From contig JARKIP010000035.1 in assembly GCA_029990175.1 (NCBI GenBank), positions 41,492,001 through 41,556,000 on the forward strand: 64,000 bases of DNA, written 5' to 3'. The stretch is from Petunia secreta. Its lineage: Eukaryota > Streptophyta > Magnoliopsida > Solanales > Solanaceae. The position numbers and the translations under genes were made by a program. Positions within the stretch are counted from its first letter, which is position 1. The number at the start of each line of letters is the position of its first letter. The notes beneath the pieces are model-generated. The model worked only from the letters and a program-made list of their open reading frames with translations. It was not told the origin of the DNA and did no database searches. Below are positions 34,180 to 44,638 of this stretch, piece by piece.

Positions 34180-35348
34180 TCCTCCCCTTCTTGAGAAGAT
34201 TTCGTCCTCGAAATTAAGGCGTCCTCCTCCAAGGTATCATCACCTACATCAAAAGAAGTCAAGTCACTAACATTGAAAGTAGTCGACACATTATACTCAC
34301 CGGGCAAATCTATCACATATGCATTGTTGTTGATCTTGGACAACACTTGGAATGGGCCATCGCCCCTCGACGCCAACTTCCCCTTCCTTTGGTTGGGAAA
34401 TCTTTCCTTGCGGAAATGCACCCACACCCAATCTCCCTTCTTGAAATCCACCTTCTTCCTTCCTTTGTTTTTCTTGGTTGCTATCTTCTCATAGGCCTCC
34501 TCCAAAGTCTTCCGCACCTTGGCATGAAGTTCAAGCAATGCCTTGGCCCGAGCTTTACCTTCAAAATCAACAACCACATCCCTTGGCAAAGGGGTAAGAT
34601 CAAGAGGAATCAAAGGGTTAAAACCATAAACACACTCAAACGGAGTCAAGCCAATCATACGATGCAAAGTGCGGTTATATGCAAACTCCATGAGTGGTAG
34701 CTTATCAATCCAAGTCCCGGCCTTTCCTTTGGTCATAGCCCTAAGTAGAGCTCCCAAAGTCCGGTTCACCACCTCAGTTTGCCCATCGGTTTGAGGGTGG
34801 TGGGACGTGGAGAAGAGCAACTTGGTGCCAAGAGCACCCCACAAATACTTCCAAAAATGGCTAAGGAACTTGGAGTCCCTATCACTAACAATGGTGCGAG
34901 GCACCCCATGCAATTTCAAGAAATTATCAATAAACAAGGAAGCTACATGTTGTGCATCATTAGTCTTTTTGCACGGAATGAAGTGAGCCATTTTGGAGAA
35001 ACGGTCAACGACAACATAAATGCTATCGTGTCCTCCTCTAGTCCGGGGCAAAGCCATAACAAAATCCATAGAAAGATCAACCCACGGACTAGTAGGCATG
35101 GGTAAAGGAGTGTATAAACCATGGTTGTTGGATCTAGATTTGGCCTTCTTGCAATCCAAGCAAGAATTGCAAAACCTTTCCACAAGAGGCCTCATTTTTG
35201 GCCAATGGAATTGTTCTTTAAGTATGGCCATAGTCTTGTCCACCCCAAAGTGACCCATCAAGCCCCCGCAATGTGCTTCTTGTACTAGCACATCTCTCCA
35301 AGAGGACTCGGGAACACACACTCTCCCATTCTTCAAAAATGTAGCCAT
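33951..35348 (-). pseudogene. E1 integrase, extending into the 3' LTR
   Basis: A 465-codon open frame, joined to the upstream RNase H by a frameshift near 35340. Zinc motif complete (EAHCGGLMGHFGVDKT ... CNSCLDCKKAKS). Core: VDLSMDFVMALP (Asp), VSDRDSKFLSHFW (Asp), TDGQTEVVNRTLGALLR (Glu). The C-terminal part has WVHFRKERFPN and NNNAYVIDLPGEYNVS, then a PFTRSQA stretch. The last about 75 codons lie inside the LTR (from 34179), an arrangement known for CRM group elements. The frame itself has no stops, so the integrase is one of the better preserved parts of E1. Confidence 0.9.
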
Positions 35349-36205
35349 CTACCCATTGGTATTTTTCCACTCTTTCCCCACTCACTAGAGCATCATGAAT
35401 GCTCTTGAGCTTTGGGTCATGATCATACAATGATTTGATGCTTTCAAAACCCATAAGTCTAGAAGCGAGAGTGGTAGCAAGAGCGAATTTTCTAGAAAGT
35501 GCATCGGCCACAACATTGTCCTTACCCTTTTTGTAATGAATCACATAAGGGAAAGACTCAATGAACTCCACCCACTTGGCATGTCTCTTGTTCAACTTTT
35601 CTTGGCCTCTTAGATGCTTGAGTAACTCATGGTCACTCTTGATCACAAATTCCCGAGGCCATAGATAGTGTTGCCAATGGGCTAGAGCTCTCACGAGGGC
35701 ATACAACTCCTTGTCATACGTGGAGTAATTCAAGGTTGCACCCTTCAACTTCTCACTAAAGTAGGCAACAGGTTTCCCTTCTTGAATGAGAACACCCCTG
35801 ATTCCCACCCCCGAGGCATCACATTCAACCTCAAAAGCCTTCCCGAAGTCGGGAAATTGTAACAATGGGGCGGTACTCAACCTACTTTTCAATTCTTGGA
35901 AAGCTCTCTCTTGAGGCTCTCCCCACACAAAGGATTTATCTTTCTTCACCAACTCGGTGAGTGGTGCAACAATGATGCTAAAGTCTCTAACAAAGCGCCT
36001 ATAGAAACTAGCAAGGCCATGGAAACTCCTCACATGAGAAACGGTGGTAGGAGTAGGCCAATCTCTAATGGCTTCAACTTTGGACTCATCAACTTCTACA
36101 CCATTGACACTAACAACAAAGCCCAAAAAGACAACCTTTTCAACACAAAAGGCACACTTCTTAAAGTTGGCGTAGAGCTTTTCGGCTCGTAGCACTTAAA
36201 GGACT
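35218..36205 (-). pseudogene. E1 end of reverse transcriptase and RNase H
   Basis: Continues E1 pol after the E2 insertion. It shows KLYANFKKCAFCVEKVVFLGF, ATPTT-like VSHVRSFHGLASFYRRFV, the RNase H box VECDASGVGIRGVL, YSTYDKELYALVRALAHWQHY and GKDNVVADALSRKFA. A TAA lies just inside the left border of E2's site, and a frameshift at about 35340 separates it from integrase. Confidence 0.85.
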
Positions 36206-36210
36206 TGACT
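36206..36210. repeat. E2 target duplication, left copy
   Basis: TGACT; the right copy is 41921-41925 (TGACT). Perfect match, within the reverse transcriptase of E1. Confidence 0.9.
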
Positions 36211-37015
36211 TGATAAGGGGCAAAATACGCGGAAGCAATAATATATACGAGCGGAAGCAAATAATAAAGATAACAAGAAATCGAGACTAGGAAGGCAAGA
36301 AATTAGAAGAAAGAATCGAATTCAATTTACTAACGTTAATTGAATTCAAAAGGGAGAAGGGAAACTCGAACCTTACAATGGAATCAAACTAGGTGTCGAT
36401 CTCCATAGGTTCCAAGTCGAGACATACACGAGCCTCGGGCTCAAACAAGAAGGGCTCGGCCTCTTCAATGTTCTCTCTCAAGTTCTATCTTCTAAAATCA
36501 CTAACTAATGAAAATGAAGAGCTAATATGCTATATATACATTTACATTGGATATTGGACAAAAATGCCCCTGAAACTGATTCTGCCTCGCTGATCATCCT
36601 CTCCTCATCGCGATCGCGCCAGGAAGGCTCGCGATCGCGCAAGGCAACTTCTAAGGCATTGCGATCGCGCTAGGAAGCTCGCGATCGCGCAGGTCTCCAT
36701 CATCTTCACGACCTTCAGCATCCTCAGCTTCGCCTTCGCGCTCAAAGACACGCTGTCGCGCAGGCCAATGCAATACTCTTCGCGATCGCGTGAGAAGCTG
36801 TCGCGATCGCGAAGAACAAAAGTTCTTCCTTAGGCAGTGAGCTCCCAGTTTGCTCCCCTGTTTTGCCCTGTTTTGGGCTGCCCAGTTTCCTGCCCTGTTT
36901 TCCTCCGTCCTTGGCGCTCTAATGCACGATCTTCAAGATGTTCCGGAGGCCTTGACTCGTATCCGTTGTGCTCTCGAGCTTGGTCTTTGATGGTAGGCCA
37001 TTTTGGGCCGCATCA
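36211..37015 (-). repeat. E2 3' LTR
   Basis: 805 bp. On the minus strand starts TGATGCGGCCC and ends CCCCTTATCA. Contains six GCGATCGC palindromes at about 36604-36815 and a TATATATAGC box near 36530-36540 further on. Confidence 0.95.
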
Positions 37016-37100
37016 TCCTCCCCTTCTTGAAAGGATTTCGTCCTCGAAATCGAACCATCAAAACCTACAATCAAAACAAGCACAACCAAAACTTCCTACT

Positions 37101-40013
37101 TCACAAGTAGGTTAGCTCAACAATAATAAGTGCAAGTAGTGTGGAAAACACACTCTTGTGATAGAGCCAAGCATCAATACCGACTAAAAGGCTTACGTCC
37201 CCAAAGGAGACAACATAGTCTTGGCTCGACAAGAACAAGCACTCATTTTCAAAACAAGCAAAGAGATCAAAGTCATGCAATAAGTAGCAATTCAATGTCC
37301 TATGACCCCTAAGCTTACCATCAACACACCAAGCCTCCAAATCAAGTTTATCACAATGTGACACATCGGCTTTGGCATGCTCGACACTCAAGGTGTGCTC
37401 AACATATGGGATGGAGTAAGTGAAATAGTTCAATGCACAACTAACATCGACTACTCCGCTCCCCTTCTTAGAAGCACTCCTACACACACCAAGAGGTACC
37501 TCCTCACCCCCAAATACTCCCCCAAGATAACCCTCGTCACTAGACAAACTCCCAAGGGAGGTCTCAAACAACGGATTATCCATAGAGTTAGGCATTCCAA
37601 TCCATGGAGGTCCAAACTCACACTCTACTCTAGCTTGATACAATTCACCATTTTCATTGAAGTTGCGCTCATACAAAGGATTAGTATAGGCACACTTCTC
37701 AAGTTCATTAGCAAGCAAAGGTGAAGTTCTCAAACTAGAGACATCATCGACACTTGAGGAGTCACCGAACACAAGTCGATCGATCTCATTCTCAAGAGAC
37801 CCCTCAAGGTTACAACTCTCCTCACTACGACACAAGATGCCACCATTATCAATTAAGCATTCAAAGGGAAGAATAAGATTATCATGCAATTCATCTTCAC
37901 CTTTATCAAATATGGGTGGGGTGTCATAACAAGGTTCACAAACAAGGTCAACTTCAACATCTTCACTAAAGAGAGGTTCAACGAAAACCGAGCTCACATC
38001 ATGATGTGGCTTTTCAATCCTCTCAACTAGTGGTTCATTTTCACACACAAGTTGACCCAATGACCCTACACTAGTTGCAAACACATTGTAATCATACATA
38101 TCATCAACTAGCCTAGAGTTTTCACTAACAACATAACAAGACAAGGAAGTAGCATGCTCAAGGGAGGAAGAACTAACACATACCTTTGAAGTGTCAAGAA
38201 CGTCTTCACCTTGTAGCTCACATTCGGCATCTCCTTCACCTTGTCTTTCAATCCCGGAACATGGTTGAGGCTCCATCGGTTTGCCTCCAAGAATCCCTAC
38301 ACAAGAATTCAAACACATAGAAGAAAAGGATAAAGGGTTAAGGTTAGAATAAGGGGTGCCCTCACTCTCAATTTTTCTTTTTCCCTCTTTCTTTTCCCTC
38401 ATTTTTTTTCCAAGGTCGGGTGTAGATTCGGGTGGCAACAACTCACTCACATCTCTCAACACATCCTCTCCTTTTTCCACTCGAGAGTTGTCACCGGTCG
38501 CTCCCTTACTCCTCTCTATCTTTTGTCTCTCAAATTCGGGCGAATTGGGACGAGGCCCAAGAATACCCATAGCCGGAGTAGGTGGACCTTTCACGTCAAC
38601 CCGGAATCTAGGACTAGGAGACTCATCACTTGATGTCTCCTTCTTCTTCATTGGTGAACCACTCGGCTTCGGAAGTGGCTTCGGGTTCACCTTGTTGACA
38701 TTTGTCAACTCCTTTGTAGCACTAGTCCCACCACTTCTTGTAAATGTAGGACGTCTTGTTTGCACATTGTCAACCATGGAATGAAGTCCTTGCTCCTCGC
38801 TCCTTTGCCTAGCCAAAGAAGGGGCACTAGTAGGCACTCGGCTCCTCGCCCGGTAAGGCACAAAGTCATAGACCCTTTGCCCTACGCCCACAAGATACGC
38901 ACCCTTCACCACACTATATTTCACCCTCTTCCCCTCCAACCACGACTCTCCCATCCACACATCAACATGACGCATGGGATACACGTCACACCAAACATAG
39001 CATTTATACCCTCTATGAGATATGAGTACCCGAGCCTCCTTAGAAACCCATACTCCATCATACTCATAAGGATGCTCTAGCTTATGGCATGGTATCCTAA
39101 GCCTATCAACCAAAGAGGTGCTAATACAATTGGCATCGGTACCACCAATCTTGAGCAAGTATCCTCCAATACCATCTACCTCAACAACGAACCTACATCT
39201 ACCCAAGTCTTGCACATTGGCACCCAAATGAGAATTTGGACGCCCACAAGTGTCAACACCAACAACTTGGGTCTTCCTTATCCCTCCACTAGTGGTAACA
39301 CCACTAGAACAATCTCCACTTCCCGTCACTCTCCCAACATTAGGAATGTTGTTGGAAGTCGAGGAAGGAGCCTTGCCATGGAACCCATAAGTGCCTCTCG
39401 CCTTGGTTCCATAGCCCATAGCACTACTCCTACTACAACCATTCACGCCCCTCACGGCATGCATCCCCTTTGTAGCAAAAGCAACACCATTTCTCAAACC
39501 ATCCTCCACATGGGAATTAGAAGCATTAGGTCGCTTAGCGTACCTAGAAGGTGCAAGCTTCTTCTTCCCCATGGAACAACCACCACCACCTCCCATACTA
39601 ATGGAAGGTCCTCCACTACCCCCTTGTACTCCATTAGCAACACCAAGAGAAGATGCATAAGAACAACTCATATACTCAACATCATCATCATCCCTATCTA
39701 TGTCACTATCATGCTCTAATTCATCACAAGAGGAGTAAGTAGGATCAATGTACCTTGAAGCGTCACCATCTTCGATTTCTTGACTAGAGGCATAGGCATC
39801 ATCACAATCTTCATCACGAGCCTCATAGTCTTCATCATTCTCACGATCATCATAGTGAACCGCTTCATCAACATAGGAGCCATGGTTTCCATCATCATAG
39901 TAATGGCCTTCATCACCCTCATAGGAACCATAGTCTCCATCATCACCATACGAGTCATAGCAACTCGCATCATCGCCACATGAGCCATATTCCCCACAAT
40001 CAACATCCGACAT
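37101..40013 (-). CDS. E2 single ORF, acidic protein with dead protease-like domain
   Basis: Uninterrupted 970-codon frame, ATG at 40013 (MSDVDCGEYG). Residues 1-115 are strongly acidic with Tyr, Asp and Gly repeats. Residues 120-260 are Gly/Ser-rich and more basic. Residues about 271-388 align by eye with the protease region of E1/E3 (CRFVVEVDGIGG, LVDRLRIPCHKLEHPYEYDG, CDVYPMRHVDVWMGESWLEG) but the DSGSCAN box reads IGGTDAN, so the catalytic Asp is gone. Residues 400-560 are rich in Pro, Ser, Lys and Arg. The C-terminal 400 residues are acidic with many Cys and no known domain; the last 25 are hydrophobic (LLALIIVELTYL). No zinc knuckle. Possibly a Gag-like or regulatory protein. Function unknown. 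Confidence 0.8.
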   Translation of the reverse strand: MSDVDCGEYGSCGDDASCYDSYGDDGDYGSYEGDEGHYYDDGNHGSYVDEAVHYDDRENDEDYEARDEDCDDAYASSQEIEDGDASRYIDPTYSSCDELEHDSDIDRDDDDVEYMSCSYASSLGVANGVQGGSGGPSISMGGGGGCSMGKKKLAPSRYAKRPNASNSHVEDGLRNGVAFATKGMHAVRGVNGCSRSSAMGYGTKARGTYGFHGKAPSSTSNNIPNVGRVTGSGDCSSGVTTSGGIRKTQVVGVDTCGRPNSHLGANVQDLGRCRFVVEVDGIGGYLLKIGGTDANCISTSLVDRLRIPCHKLEHPYEYDGVWVSKEARVLISHRGYKCYVWCDVYPMRHVDVWMGESWLEGKRVKYSVVKGAYLVGVGQRVYDFVPYRARSRVPTSAPSLARQRSEEQGLHSMVDNVQTRRPTFTRSGGTSATKELTNVNKVNPKPLPKPSGSPMKKKETSSDESPSPRFRVDVKGPPTPAMGILGPRPNSPEFERQKIERSKGATGDNSRVEKGEDVLRDVSELLPPESTPDLGKKMREKKEGKRKIESEGTPYSNLNPLSFSSMCLNSCVGILGGKPMEPQPCSGIERQGEGDAECELQGEDVLDTSKVCVSSSSLEHATSLSCYVVSENSRLVDDMYDYNVFATSVGSLGQLVCENEPLVERIEKPHHDVSSVFVEPLFSEDVEVDLVCEPCYDTPPIFDKGEDELHDNLILPFECLIDNGGILCRSEESCNLEGSLENEIDRLVFGDSSSVDDVSSLRTSPLLANELEKCAYTNPLYERNFNENGELYQARVECEFGPPWIGMPNSMDNPLFETSLGSLSSDEGYLGGVFGGEEVPLGVCRSASKKGSGVVDVSCALNYFTYSIPYVEHTLSVEHAKADVSHCDKLDLEAWCVDGKLRGHRTLNCYLLHDFDLFACFENECLFLSSQDYVVSFGDVSLLVGIDAWLYHKSVFSTLLALIIVELTYL

Positions 40014-41101
40014 TGTTGTAACACCAAAGAACAAAACCTCCCAAAAGTCACTCCCTCACGTGTATCACTCAATATATGTACACTCAAGAGCGAGGCCTTA
40101 TCAACTTGGGAACCAAGGTAATCACAACTAGCATGTCCAAGTTAAAGTTCGGAGTGGAATTAATGAGACTCTATGTACGGACGGCTATTTAAAGTGCGCA
40201 CTTGAGGCCAAAAGGAGTTCTACGACTCTTCTTTGAATTCTAATCTCCTCTACGCACGAATACCTAATACGCTAAAGGATTAGTGTCTTTCAAGTAGGCC
40301 AATTACCTTCAAAACACTAACCAAGAGGTATGGTAGAAAACGGGACACAAAAGATTTGACTCGAATCGGCACCAAACGGATTTGGAATCGGATGAAAATT
40401 TGTTTGTGATCTACAAACTCATCATATTTAATGGTCCAATTGGAGTCATGATGTTTGGAAACTGTTCGGAAGCCGTTGCGAACGTTCTGTCCCAAAACTG
40501 GAATTCTGAAATTTTTTTGTTCTTCGCTATCGCGACCAGACGCGCGCGATCGCGAAGGGTTAATTTTTCAAAAAACTAATTTTGTTCTTCGCTATCGCGA
40601 AATTGCTCTTCGCGATCGCGAAGGGTTAATTTCTGCGATTTCACAGCAGCTCAAAAACGGGTTTTTGGCGATTTTGGCCAAATTTTTGGCTCGATTTCAA
40701 CCCGAAACACCAAATCAACGATACCCAAAGGTGTATACAACTAATATCATCAATCCCCAATAGTTTTTCAACCCCAATCAACAACAACAAGCTTCGATTC
40801 AAGATTGAAGCGTTTTCAAGAAATTTTCAAACTTTTGGATTTTGATTTTGGAAATTTTGATTCGTAACACCAAAACACGAGATATAGGTATCAAAACGAC
40901 GGGAATACAACAAGGAACAAACCCCACTACTTTTTAACACTCGGGGATTCGTATCCAACCCGCTCAACCAAATTTTGTCAAGTTTTCTAGTTTTTCAATT
41001 TTTTTGTTTTCTTCCTTTTCAAGAACAACAAGAACAACACAACAACAATACTAACATATGGAACAAGGAACGGGGGTTTGTAAGAACATAACCCGAGCCT
41101 T
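40014..41101 (-). other. E2 5' leader
   Basis: Between primer site and ORF. Homologous by eye to the E1 leader (e.g. 'cttctttgaattcta' and 'cacgaatacctaatacgc'). Contains two GCGATCGC palindromes at 40530-40630 plus imperfect 'cgctatcgcg' copies. The rest is AT-rich with no coding frame. Confidence 0.7.
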
Positions 41102-41113
41102 GCTCTGATACCA
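41102..41113 (-). promoter_or_regulatory. E2 primer-binding site
   Basis: TGGTATCAGAGC on the minus strand, complementary to the 3' end of an initiator-type tRNA-Met. Same site in E1 (53654-53665) and E3 (49098-49109). Confidence 0.85.
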
Positions 41114-41115
41114 AC

Positions 41116-41920
41116 AGATAAGGGGCAAAATACGCGGAAGCAATAATATATACGAGCGGAAGCAAATAATAAAGATAACAAGAAATCGAGACTAGGAAGG
41201 CAAGAAATTAGAAGAAAGAATCGAATTCAATTTACTAACGTTAATTGAATTCAAAAGGGAGAAGGGAAACTCGAACCTTACAATGGAATCAAACTAGGTG
41301 TCGATCTCCATAGGTTCCAAGTCGAGACATACACGAGCCTCGGGCTCAAACAAGAAGGGCTCGGCCTCTTCAATGTTCTCTCTCAAGTTCTATCTTCTAA
41401 AATCACTAACTAATGAAAATGAAGAGCTAATATGCTATATATACATTTACATTGGATATTCGACAAAAATGCCCCTGAAACTGATTCTGCCTCGCTGATC
41501 ATCCTCTCCTCATCGCGATCGCGCCAGGAAGGCTCGCGATCGCGCAAGGCAACTTCTAAGGCATTGCGATCGCGCTAGGAAGCTCGCGATCGCGCAGGTC
41601 TCCATCATCTTCACGACCTTCAGCATCCTCAGCTTCGCCTTCGCGCTCAAAGACACGCTGTCGCGCAGGCCAATGCAATACTCTTCGCGATCGCGTGAGA
41701 AGCTGTCGCGATCGCGAAGAACAAAAGTTCTTCCTTAGGCAGTGAGCTCCCAGTTTGCTCCCCTGTTTTGCCCTGTTTTGGGCTGCCCAGTTTCCTGCCC
41801 TGTTTTCCTCCGTCCTTGGCGCTCTAATGCACGATCTTCAAGATGTTCCGGAGGCCTTGACTCGTATCCGTTGTGCTCTCGAGCTTGGTCTTTGATGGTA
41901 GGCCATTTTGGGCCGCATCA
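41116..41920 (-). repeat. E2 5' LTR
   Basis: Matches 36211-37015, same length. Its first base (+ strand) is A instead of T. Confidence 0.95.
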
Positions 41921-41925
41921 TGACT

Positions 41926-42142
41926 CAAGTGGCCAACATAGTCGTCTATTGACTTGCTATAAATCAAAATATGTCATCAAAGTAGACGACCACGAATTTG
42001 TTGATGAATGGATTTAGCACGTGGTTCATTAGTCTCATGAAAGTACTAGGTGCGTTGGAGAGGCCAAGGGCATCACCAACCATTCATATAGACCAAACTT
42101 GGTCTTGAATGCGGTTTTCCATTCATCCCCGGATTTGATGCT
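41926..42142 (-). pseudogene. E1 reverse transcriptase, central fragment
   Basis: A 217-bp piece of E1 between E3 and E2. It is the continuation of the reverse transcriptase palm (part of the WLVMPFG and FVVVYFDDI region in E3, by nucleotide comparison with 44890-45140). A deletion of about 11 bases near 42127 breaks the frame. Confidence 0.85.
42138..42142. repeat. E3 target duplication, left copy
   Basis: ATGCT, against ATGGT at 49834-49838. One mismatch; the uninterrupted relative in E3 itself (45130s, 'gatttgatggtagccgg') shows ATGGT was the original. Confidence 0.85.
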
Positions 42143-42863
42143 TGATAAGAATCAAACGCGGAAAATAAAAAGGATAAGAATGAGACGTATCTCGATCACA
42201 AGTCTCAAGTAGCAACGGAGAACTTGTTCCGTTACACCCCGAGAGGAGGTCAAGAACACCTACGCTAAGCAACTACCCTCGAGCTAACGTGAGCACGCAA
42301 GTAGAATGGTCGGGGGGGATTAGAATTCATCTAGATCCACTAGAGGAAGAACAAGTCCCAATTCAAGGTTTGTCATTCAATAAGAGTTCAACTCTTCAAC
42401 ACAAGTGTTTGTTTTCATCAAAGGTAAGCTAATGAAAATAATAAGACAACTAGCTATTTATAGGTGTTGTTAGACACCCTTTGAAAGGTCTAAAATGGCC
42501 ACACTTAGGCTTAGGAATTAAAGGACCACGTAGGGTCAAAATAGTCATAACATAGCTAGGAATCACGTGCTTCAGCATCCCGGGCGGAGCGCCCACATTT
42601 GTGCGTTTTTGGGCAGTGGGGTTGGCTGGGCGGTGCGCCTGAAATTGGGGCGGTCCGCCTGGCCCCTGTGCTCTCTGGGCGGAGGCGCCTAAGGTGCAGG
42701 CGGGGCGCCTGGTTCGCTGGGCTGCTCCCCTTGCACTTTGAGCACCCAGAATGGCTTCTAAACGCTTCCTTCTTCTAGTCCCTTCTTCACCAAGTGTAGG
42801 TGTACTCCTTGGACCTCCCTAGCTTGGCTCCGAGTGAAGGGTCTCGTGGATTGGGTCTTATCA
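42143..42863 (-). repeat. E3 3' LTR
   Basis: TGATAAGA...TCTTATCA termini. Holds the end of pol (to 42758), an array of GGCGGAGCGCC-like units (about 42586-42715) and a TATA box (42455-42462, TATAAATA on the minus strand). Confidence 0.95.
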
Positions 42864-44626
42864 TCCTCCCCTTCTTGAGAGGATTTCGTCCTCGAAATTG
42901 GAGCTTCATTCACGACCTCTTCATCATCATTCACGACCTCTTCACTACCTACATCCAAAGGAACCAAGTCACAAACATTGAAAGTATTAGAAACTTGATA
43001 CTCACTTGGCAAGTCGACCACATAGGCATTGTTGTTTATCTTGGAAAGCACTTGGAATGGGCCATCTCCACGGGGTGCCAACTTCCCTTTCCTAAGGTTT
43101 GGAAACCTTTCTTTCCGGAAGTGCACCCACACATAGTCACCCTTCTTGAGTTCCACCTTTTTGCGTCCCTTGTTTTTCTTAGAGGCTACCTTTGCATAGG
43201 CTTCCTCCAAGTTCTTCTTCGCCTTAGCATGTACCTCCATCAAAGCCTTGGCTCTAGCTTTACCTTCAAAATTAACAACCATTTCCCTTGGCAAAGGGGT
43301 TAGATAAAGGGGAATCAAGGGGTGAAATCCATAAACACACTCGAATGGAGTCATGCCTATCATGCTATGCAATGTGCGATTGTAGGCAAACTCCATAAGA
43401 GGTAGACGATCAATCCAAGTCCCAGCCTTACCTCGGGTCATGGCTCTAAGAAGAGCACCCAAGGTTCGGTTTACCACTTCCGTTTGCCCATCGGTTTGTG
43501 GGTGGTGGGACGTGGAGAACAAGAGTTTGGTGCCTAACGCACCCCATAAACACCTCCAAAAATGACTTAGGAACTTAGTGTCCCTATCACTCACTATGGT
43601 TTGAGGCACACCATGCAACTTCAAAACATTTTCAATAAACAAAGTTGCAACATGTTGTGCATCATCACATTTCTTGCATGGAATGAAATGAGCCATTTTG
43701 GAGAACCTATCCACAACAACATAAATGCTATCATGGCCCCCTCTAGTCCTTGGTAATCCCATCACAAAATCCATTGAGATATCCAACCATGGACTAGTAG
43801 GTACGGGGAGAGGGGTATACAACCCATGGGGGTGGGCTTTGGATTTAGCACGCTTGCACTCAAGGCAATTGTTGCAAAACTTTTCCATTTGCACCCCCAT
43901 CTTTGGCCAATGAAATTGTTCTTTAAGAATAGCCAAAGTCTTTCTTGTGCCAAAATTTCCCATGAGTCCCCCGCAATGTGCCTCATGCACAAGCAACTCT
44001 CTCCAAGAGGACTCCGGTATGCACACCCTACCATTTTTGAAGATATATCCATTAACCCATTGGTATTTGACAACTCTCTCCCCTTTCTCTAGAGTGTCAT
44101 GGACACTCTTTAGCTTTGGGTCATGAGCATACATCAATTTAATGCTCTCAAAACCCATGAGCTTAGAGGTGAGAGTGGTGGCTAGAGCAAACTTTCTCGA
44201 AAGCGCATCCGCCACAACATTGTCCTTCCCTTTCTTGTATTGGATCACATAGGGAAAGGACTCAATGAATTCAACCCACTTGGCATGTCTCTTATTGAGC
44301 TTCTCTTGGCCTCTCAAATGCTTGAGTGACTCATGGTCACTCTTGATCACAAACTCACGAGGCCAAAGGTAGTGTTGCCAATGGGCAAGGGCTCTCACAA
44401 GGGCATACAACTCCTTGTCATATGTAGAATAATTCAAGGAGGCCCCTTTCAACTTCTCACTAAAGTAGGCGATGTGTTTGCTATCTTGCATTAATACACC
44501 ACCAATTCCCACCCCCGAGGCATCACATTCAACCTCAAATGCCTTTCCGAAGTCGGGCAATTGCAATAGAGGGGCGGTACTCAACCTACTTTTCAACTCA
44601 TGTAAGGCCTTCTCTTGAGGCTCTCC
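42758..44626 (-). pseudogene. E3 RNase H and integrase
   Basis: Follows two nonsense codons at 44639-44641 and 44627-44629 (TAA each), both in the register of gag-pol and only four codons apart. RNase H: VECDASGVGIGGVL, YSTYDKELYALVRAL, GKDNVVADALSRKFA. Integrase zinc motif EAHCGGLMGNFGTRKT: the second His (HFG in E1) is Asn, so zinc binding should be impaired. Core: LDISMDFVMGLP, VSDRDTKFLSHFW, TDGQTEVVNRTLGA, so Asp, Asp, Glu are kept. The tail has NNNAYVVDLPSEYQVSNTFN and PFTRSQAREVQ. The last 36 codons lie within the LTR. Confidence 0.9.
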
Positions 44627-44638
44627 TTAAACAAAAGG

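Larger units (their letters stand above)
36211..41920 (-). mobile_element. E2: young non-autonomous LTR retrotransposon
   Basis: LTRs 36211-37015 and 41116-41920, both 805 bp, nearly identical (about two mismatches by eye, one being the first base of the right copy), flanked by the TGACT duplication. Primer site of tRNA-Met type (41102-41113), polypurine tract (37016-37028) and leader like E1. Between them lies a single 970-codon ORF, with no reverse transcriptase, RNase H or integrase. It must therefore be mobilised by another element, most simply an E1/E3-type relative, because primer site, tract and leader agree. Confidence 0.93.

Noticed and set aside
39084..39719. 211-codon frame on the plus strand
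   Set aside because: It is antisense to the E2 ORF and has low-complexity Thr/Ser-rich sequence with no promoter or family likeness.
42880..43303. Plus-strand frame of 167 codons in E3
   Set aside because: Shadow of the integrase C-terminal region on the other strand.
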